Positions 60,790 to 64,000 of a DNA stretch of 64,000 nucleotides are shown here, in pieces (position 1 is the stretch's first letter; each line of letters starts with the position of its first letter). Made by a program: the position numbers and the translations under genes. Under the pieces are notes generated by a model. The model had not been told where the DNA came from. It saw only the letters and a program-made list of their open reading frames with translations, and made no database searches. The stretch is from an uncultured Nitrospira sp. (GTDB lineage: Bacteria; Nitrospirota; Nitrospiria; Nitrospirales; Nitrospiraceae), in contig CABVRX010000009.1 in the NCBI GenBank assembly GCA_902500825.1, forward strand, positions 1 through 64,000, written 5' to 3'.

Positions 60790-61437
60790 ATGGAGAAACT
60801 AACGATTTTCGCGTCGGCAATTTCGATTGGGATCATGACTCTGTCCTTACAGATCATCGATCCAGGACTCACCCCTGCAGCGGATCAGCAATCACAGGCC
60901 AAACCACACTCCAAGACCGTCAAACCAAAGACCGTCAAGCCCAAGGCTGTCAAACCAAAGACCGTCAAACCCAAAAGCGAGAAACCCAAGATCGAGAAAC
61001 CCGAGATCGCCACACCCAAAACCGTCCAACCCGAGATCGTCAAACCCGAGACGGTTCAACCTAAGACTGTCCAACCCGAGATCGCCACACCCGAGACCGT
61101 TCAACCCGAGACCGCCAAACCCAAGATCGAACCGAAGTTTCACACAGCTGAAACTGCGGTGACAGACAACGCCTGTTTCGGCGTTGCTCCACAGATCGAA
61201 AGACTTGTTCCCGATGAAGGAGAACCCGGTGTGAAAGTCACAATCACAGGGGCCGAGTTCGGCTCACCCGACTGCTTGCGAGGCGTGTCCTTCGGGCCAG
61301 GCCAGGCTTCCACCTTTACCATGAAAAACGAATCCACCATCTTAGCAACAGTCCCAACTGATGGCCGTAAGGGCCTCGTCATGGTCACTGTCACAACGGC
61401 GTCCGGAGAAGATTCCAAGCCATTCTTGGTCAAATAA
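60790..61437 (+). CDS. Secreted IPT/TIG-domain protein with Lys-Pro repeat stalk
   Basis: The 215-residue protein has a signal peptide (IFASAISIGIMTLSLQIIDP). A low-complexity stalk of about 17 pentapeptides (consensus K-x-V-x-P, as KTVKP, ETVQP, EIATP; residues about 40-125) follows, then a single IPT/TIG Ig-like domain (APQIERLVPDEGEPGVKVTI, TGAEFGSPDCLRGVSFGPGQ). AGGGAAC precedes the ATG. The repeated KP-rich stalk resembles the periplasm-spanning linker of TonB-like proteins, but the C-terminal domain is not TonB-like. A periplasmic tether or sugar/peptidoglycan-binding role is possible. Confidence 0.75.
   Translation: MEKLTIFASAISIGIMTLSLQIIDPGLTPAADQQSQAKPHSKTVKPKTVKPKAVKPKTVKPKSEKPKIEKPEIATPKTVQPEIVKPETVQPKTVQPEIATPETVQPETAKPKIEPKFHTAETAVTDNACFGVAPQIERLVPDEGEPGVKVTITGAEFGSPDCLRGVSFGPGQASTFTMKNESTILATVPTDGRKGLVMVTVTTASGEDSKPFLVK
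60898..61130 (+). repeat. 15-bp tandem repeats encoding K-x-V/I-x-P
   Basis: Imperfect 15-bp units (consensus ACCGTCAAACCCAAG) recur about 16-17 times. Substitutions change Lys to Gln or Glu but keep the Pro codon. Copy number is likely variable between strains. Confidence 0.75.
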
Positions 61438-61462
61438 GCGAACAGGTCTTCGGTTTTCCAGC

Positions 61463-61684
61463 ATGAAATGGACAAGGAAACCTGGTGAGCCAATTTATCT
61501 CAGACGGCACCTCATCGCGCTCGCTCTGGCGGTGGGTCTGCCGGTTGTCCTGTTGCAGCTGTACAAGATCTACGTGGGTCCAGTGAGCTTCGGGACCCAG
61601 ATGGGATTTGGGATTCTTGTTTCAATCCTGGCCGGAATTATCCTCTACTACACCTACCGATCGTCCGCTCAGAATCAGCAGTAA
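61463..61684 (+). CDS. Small membrane protein with two transmembrane helices
   Basis: The 73-residue protein begins with a basic segment (MKWTRKPGEPIYLRRH) and then has two hydrophobic helices (LIALALAVGLPVVLLQLYKI and FGILVSILAGIILYYTY) with a short polar loop. The ribosome site is weak. It follows the TIG-domain gene by 25 bp and may be translated from the same mRNA. The function is unknown. Confidence 0.6.
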   Translation: MKWTRKPGEPIYLRRHLIALALAVGLPVVLLQLYKIYVGPVSFGTQMGFGILVSILAGIILYYTYRSSAQNQQ

Positions 61685-61737
61685 CAGCTTCTAGCCCCAC
61701 TGATGGCTAACGCTTAGATGTTTCCGGTGTTGAAAAC

Positions 61738-62019
61738 TCATAGAGTCCCCGCTTCGAGTTGTTCGAGGTAAATGAAGTCAGGCGACTTGACGCCTGCCTC
61801 TGCTCTGATTTTGACGAGCTCAGGGGACTCGAAAAATCTCTTGGCGTCCTCAATGGAAGTCCAGGCCGAGAAATGAACAATCCGGTTTGGATCGTTCTGA
61901 TACTTGAGAACCTGATAGGAGCGTTCACCCGCAGCTTTCCGAATGCCGGCGGCGCTGTCGAAAACCTTCTTCCAAACGGGATAGTCCGCGACCTCGTGAA
62001 TAATCAGAACGTATTGCAT
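61738..62019 (-). CDS. Dimeric alpha-beta barrel (ABM-like) protein
   Basis: The 93-residue protein has the ferredoxin-like beta-alpha-beta pattern of antibiotic-biosynthesis-monooxygenase/heme-degrading-like domains: MQYVLIIHEVADYPVWKKVF, then SYQVLKYQNDPNRIVHFSAW, SIEDAKRFFESPELVKIRAE. No cofactor residues can be assigned. It is probably a small stress or catabolic accessory enzyme. It lies downstream of ribE on the same strand, about 175 bp apart; whether they share a transcript is unclear. Confidence 0.65.
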   Translation of the reverse strand: MQYVLIIHEVADYPVWKKVFDSAAGIRKAAGERSYQVLKYQNDPNRIVHFSAWTSIEDAKRFFESPELVKIRAEAGVKSPDFIYLEQLEAGTL

Positions 62020-62194
62020 GATGGGGCAACTTCAGAAAACGCGACCACGTTCGCGCATCATATGCCACTTGTGCCGTTGTTTCCACAAGTTGCAACCGTA
62101 TACCTATTCCTCACGGGTTCTTATGCGGGCCGGCATAATACCGGCCGGGGACGGATTCACACGCTATCCAACGGGCTAGACTGATCGCTACAAA

Positions 62195-62848
62195 TCAGAT
62201 CAGCCCGCGCTTCTGCAGGTAATCCTTGTCGATGCTGATGGTGGCTTTGGGAAGCTGACCGCGCTCTTGGAGCAGACGCTCGACATACTTGCCGATGAGG
62301 TCTGATTCAAGGTTGACGGGATCATTCACCTGCTTGAGGCCGAGCGTAGTCACCTTCGCCGTGTGTGGAATGACGGCGACGGAAAACCCCTTATCGCTCA
62401 GGTCATTGATCGTCAAGCTGATCCCATCCACAGTAATTGAACCCTTTACCACGCAATACCGCAAAATATGTTGCGGCGCCTCGATTTCGAGCATGATCGC
62501 ATTGGCATCTTGATGTCGACCACGGATCACACCGACCCCATCCACATGGCCCGCGACAAGATGACCTCCGATTCGCTCATTCAATCTCATCGCTCGTTCG
62601 AGATTGACCGGTCTTCCTGGATTCAAAAGACCGAGCGTCGTGAAGGAAAGTGTTTCTGGTGAGACATCGACGGAAAACTCACGATCACCCTTGCCCACGA
62701 CCGTCACGCAGACCCCGTTTACACTGACACTGTCGCCGATTTTAAGATCGCCCATCACGATCGAGGCAAGAACCGTGAGTTTGGTTCCCGTAAGCGTTTT
62801 CCCCAGGACTGTAATCGCACCCATTTCTTCAACGATGCCAGAGAACAT
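62195..62848 (-). CDS. ribE: Riboflavin synthase alpha subunit
   Basis: Riboflavin synthase dismutates two 6,7-dimethyl-8-ribityllumazine molecules to riboflavin. The 217-residue protein contains the two lumazine-binding barrels. The first runs from MFSGIVEEMGAI with SVNGVCVTVV, and the second from GHVDGVGVI with ITVDGISLTIN. A conserved end YVERLLQERG closes the trimer helix. The start ATG shares its A with the stop of a preceding 38-residue frame (TGATG). No other rib genes lie in the window and no FMN riboswitch is evident upstream. Confidence 0.95.
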   Translation of the reverse strand: MFSGIVEEMGAITVLGKTLTGTKLTVLASIVMGDLKIGDSVSVNGVCVTVVGKGDREFSVDVSPETLSFTTLGLLNPGRPVNLERAMRLNERIGGHLVAGHVDGVGVIRGRHQDANAIMLEIEAPQHILRYCVVKGSITVDGISLTINDLSDKGFSVAVIPHTAKVTTLGLKQVNDPVNLESDLIGKYVERLLQERGQLPKATISIDKDYLQKRGLI

Positions 62849-62964
62849 CAGTCTTTCCTCAAAATGATCTGTTTCACGACGTAGACGAACAACATAATCA
62901 GGATAACAACCCCTAGACCGGCTAATACGCCGATCACAAGGTTCTCCGTCGCAATCTCTTTCAT
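62848..62964 (-). CDS. 38-residue single-pass membrane peptide, overlapping ribE
   Basis: An ATG at 62964 opens a 38-codon frame: MKEIATENLVIGVLAGLGVV, then a hydrophobic helix continuing to YVVKQIILRKD. This gives a clean N-out or N-in single TM with a basic tail. The stop TGA overlaps the riboflavin synthase ATG (TGATG), so the two are translationally coupled. A TATAAT lies about 9 bp upstream of the ATG on this strand, so an mRNA from it would be almost leaderless. Read-through from the MFS gene is also possible. Confidence 0.55.
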   Translation of the reverse strand: MKEIATENLVIGVLAGLGVVILIMLFVYVVKQIILRKD

Positions 62965-63006
62965 CACGCGCCCATTATATCGCAGCCGTTATCGAGATAG
63001 CAGCGG

Positions 63007-64000
63007 CTACATTCGCTTCATCGCCACCCAGAACACGCTTGCTGCCATCAGTTGCATCCCGGCAATGATGGCGAAGGCCATGGGATAACTCAGGTTCGCA
63101 ATCAGCAGACCGGCCAGTAACGGCCCGCTCGCATGCCCGATGTCCATGATTGTCCCCTGCATTCCCATCCCCGCTCCCAACGTCTTAAACTCGGAACTGT
63201 CGGCGACAAGAGCCGAGGAAGAAGAGGAAACGACCGCCTCACCGAAGCCGAATCCGGCAGACAGCAGGAGCAAGACGGGAAACATCGATACGTGAGGAAT
63301 ATAGAAAAAGGTTCCGGCGCAGATGAAGAGACCAAGGACAATCAATGGTTGACGACCGACTCGGTCAGATATCCGTCCCATGATCGGCTTGGAAAAAAAC
63401 GATGTGAAGGCCTGGACGGTGAACAGTATCCCCACTTCTCCGGGATTCAGACCTACTGAAACACCATACAGCGGGAGAAACGCCATCAAGGCGCCGTTCG
63501 CAATCATCTTGGCGGCGTCGGTCGTGCTGGTGATCAGCACTTTTTTGTTTTTCGCGACAGCGGCAAATCCCTTCCACATTTCGGACAGCACCGCAGCCGT
63601 TCCTTGTTCTTTCCTTTGCGGCACCGACACATTGAGGTGAAGGGAATAGAACAACACCATGGCAATGCAGCCGAAGACGCCGGCCGTGACAAAGGCGGTG
63701 GGGAACCCTGCTGCATGGATGAGGTACCCTCCGAGAAAAGGGCCCAAGAGAGAGCCGGACTGCGTGCACGCTGTATAGGTCCCGAGCGCCGCACCACGAC
63801 GTTCCCGATACAACTCCGCCACGGTAGCCAGGGCGCTCGGAGCAAAGATGGCGGTTGCAAAACCGTGAAGAAACCGTAGCGCCGTCAAGGCATCCAAGTT
63901 CGTAATGAAGGGATAGAGAAATGGAGGGAGCCCGAACGCGACCACGCCGATCCGCAGCAAGAATCGCCTTCCATAAATATCGGAGAGGGCGCCTGAAGGC
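63007..64000 (-). CDS. MFS transporter (5' end outside window)
   Basis: The visible 330 or so residues are a major-facilitator transporter. MFS motif A appears at the window edge (GALSDIYGRRFLLRIG). Ten or more helices follow (e.g. FLHGFATAIFAPSALATVAE, LLGPFLGGYLIHAAGFPTAF), and a second motif A-like loop follows the central region (GRISDRVGRQPLIVLGLFIC). The frame is open past 64000, so the true start lies beyond the window; an apparent TTG start at 63960 is not the real one. The substrate is unknown (drug/H+ antiporter-like). It is upstream of the small peptide and ribE on the same strand. Confidence 0.88.
   Translation of the reverse strand, partial: PSGALSDIYGRRFLLRIGVVAFGLPPFLYPFITNLDALTALRFLHGFATAIFAPSALATVAELYRERRGAALGTYTACTQSGSLLGPFLGGYLIHAAGFPTAFVTAGVFGCIAMVLFYSLHLNVSVPQRKEQGTAAVLSEMWKGFAAVAKNKKVLITSTTDAAKMIANGALMAFLPLYGVSVGLNPGEVGILFTVQAFTSFFSKPIMGRISDRVGRQPLIVLGLFICAGTFFYIPHVSMFPVLLLLSAGFGFGEAVVSSSSSALVADSSEFKTLGAGMGMQGTIMDIGHASGPLLAGLLIANLSYPMAFAIIAGMQLMAASVFWVAMKRM

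Noticed and set aside
60892-61143. Minus-strand Leu/Gly-rich frame across the KxVxP repeats
   Set aside because: Pure antisense of the repeat region with low-complexity composition and no ribosome site.
62020-62194. FMN riboswitch or ribE terminator between ribE and the ABM-like gene
   Set aside because: Only a short 6-bp GC stem near 62109-62127 without T-run; it lies downstream of ribE and lacks RFN element features.

Overview
The window looks like chromosome from a Gram-negative bacterium of roughly 55% GC. It carries outer-membrane beta-barrels, TolC and RND parts, and many lipoproteins. The mix of families best fits a Nitrospira-like nitrite oxidiser or comammox relative: cyanase, AMP-forming acetyl-CoA synthetase, Si-type transhydrogenase, a GT81-type osmolyte operon, and an UpxY/Wza/Wzz-kinase exopolysaccharide operon. 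That placement is inferred from family recognition only; no 16S rRNA or nxr/amo marker is present.

Layout. 1-10.2 kb (minus) is an exopolysaccharide operon. Read from 10,160 leftwards it holds an UpxY/NusG-like antiterminator, a lone IS3 OrfA-like protein, Wza-type exporter, outer-membrane barrel, Wzz-tyrosine-kinase fusion, hexapeptide acyltransferase, DegT aminotransferase, a PIG-L deacetylase lacking its N-terminal metal motif, an internally duplicated unknown protein and a glycosyltransferase. A hairpin with a U-run sits directly before the antiterminator start. 10.7-11.7 kb has an atypical LuxR response regulator and tRNA-Phe(GAA). 11.9-17.6 kb (minus) is a complete heavy-metal-type RND efflux operon. 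17.7-19.5 kb has a SpoU methyltransferase, a small coiled-coil protein and an XRE regulator. 19.6-31.9 kb (minus) is a three-gene operon ending in a 3,567-residue lipase/RTX protein.

32-37 kb has small secreted proteins, soluble transhydrogenase, a YbaK protein and a Tim44-like membrane protein. 37.3-45.3 kb is an unstable accessory zone. It holds an alcohol dehydrogenase relic, a carboxypeptidase-regulatory-like pseudogene with several lesions, a partial gene duplication, a 57-residue zinc ribbon behind a sigma-54-like promoter, a GIY-YIG-like protein, an IS3 relic, a RelE/Phd toxin-antitoxin pair and cyanase. The last two are interleaved with two decayed copies of the 3' end of the rRNA methyltransferase gene that stands intact at 45.4-46.5 kb.

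46.7-52.7 kb has a pyruvate-decarboxylase-like enzyme and a translationally coupled operon for a glycosylglycerate-type compatible solute (GT81-like synthase, second glycosyltransferase, MscS-like membrane protein, HAD phosphatase). 52.8-53.5 kb is a VapC-like pair. 53.5-57.4 kb (minus) is a four-gene lipoprotein operon (LPP20, COG3014, LpoB-like, LPP20), followed by a caspase-fold protein lacking its catalytic cysteine. 58.8-64 kb has acetyl-CoA synthetase, a Lys-Pro-repeat TIG protein, a small ABM-like protein, riboflavin synthase overlapped by a 38-residue membrane peptide, and an MFS transporter that runs off the right edge.

Gene coordinates use the start best supported by Shine-Dalgarno spacing, stop-start overlap or signal-peptide position. 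Alternatives are given in the entries.
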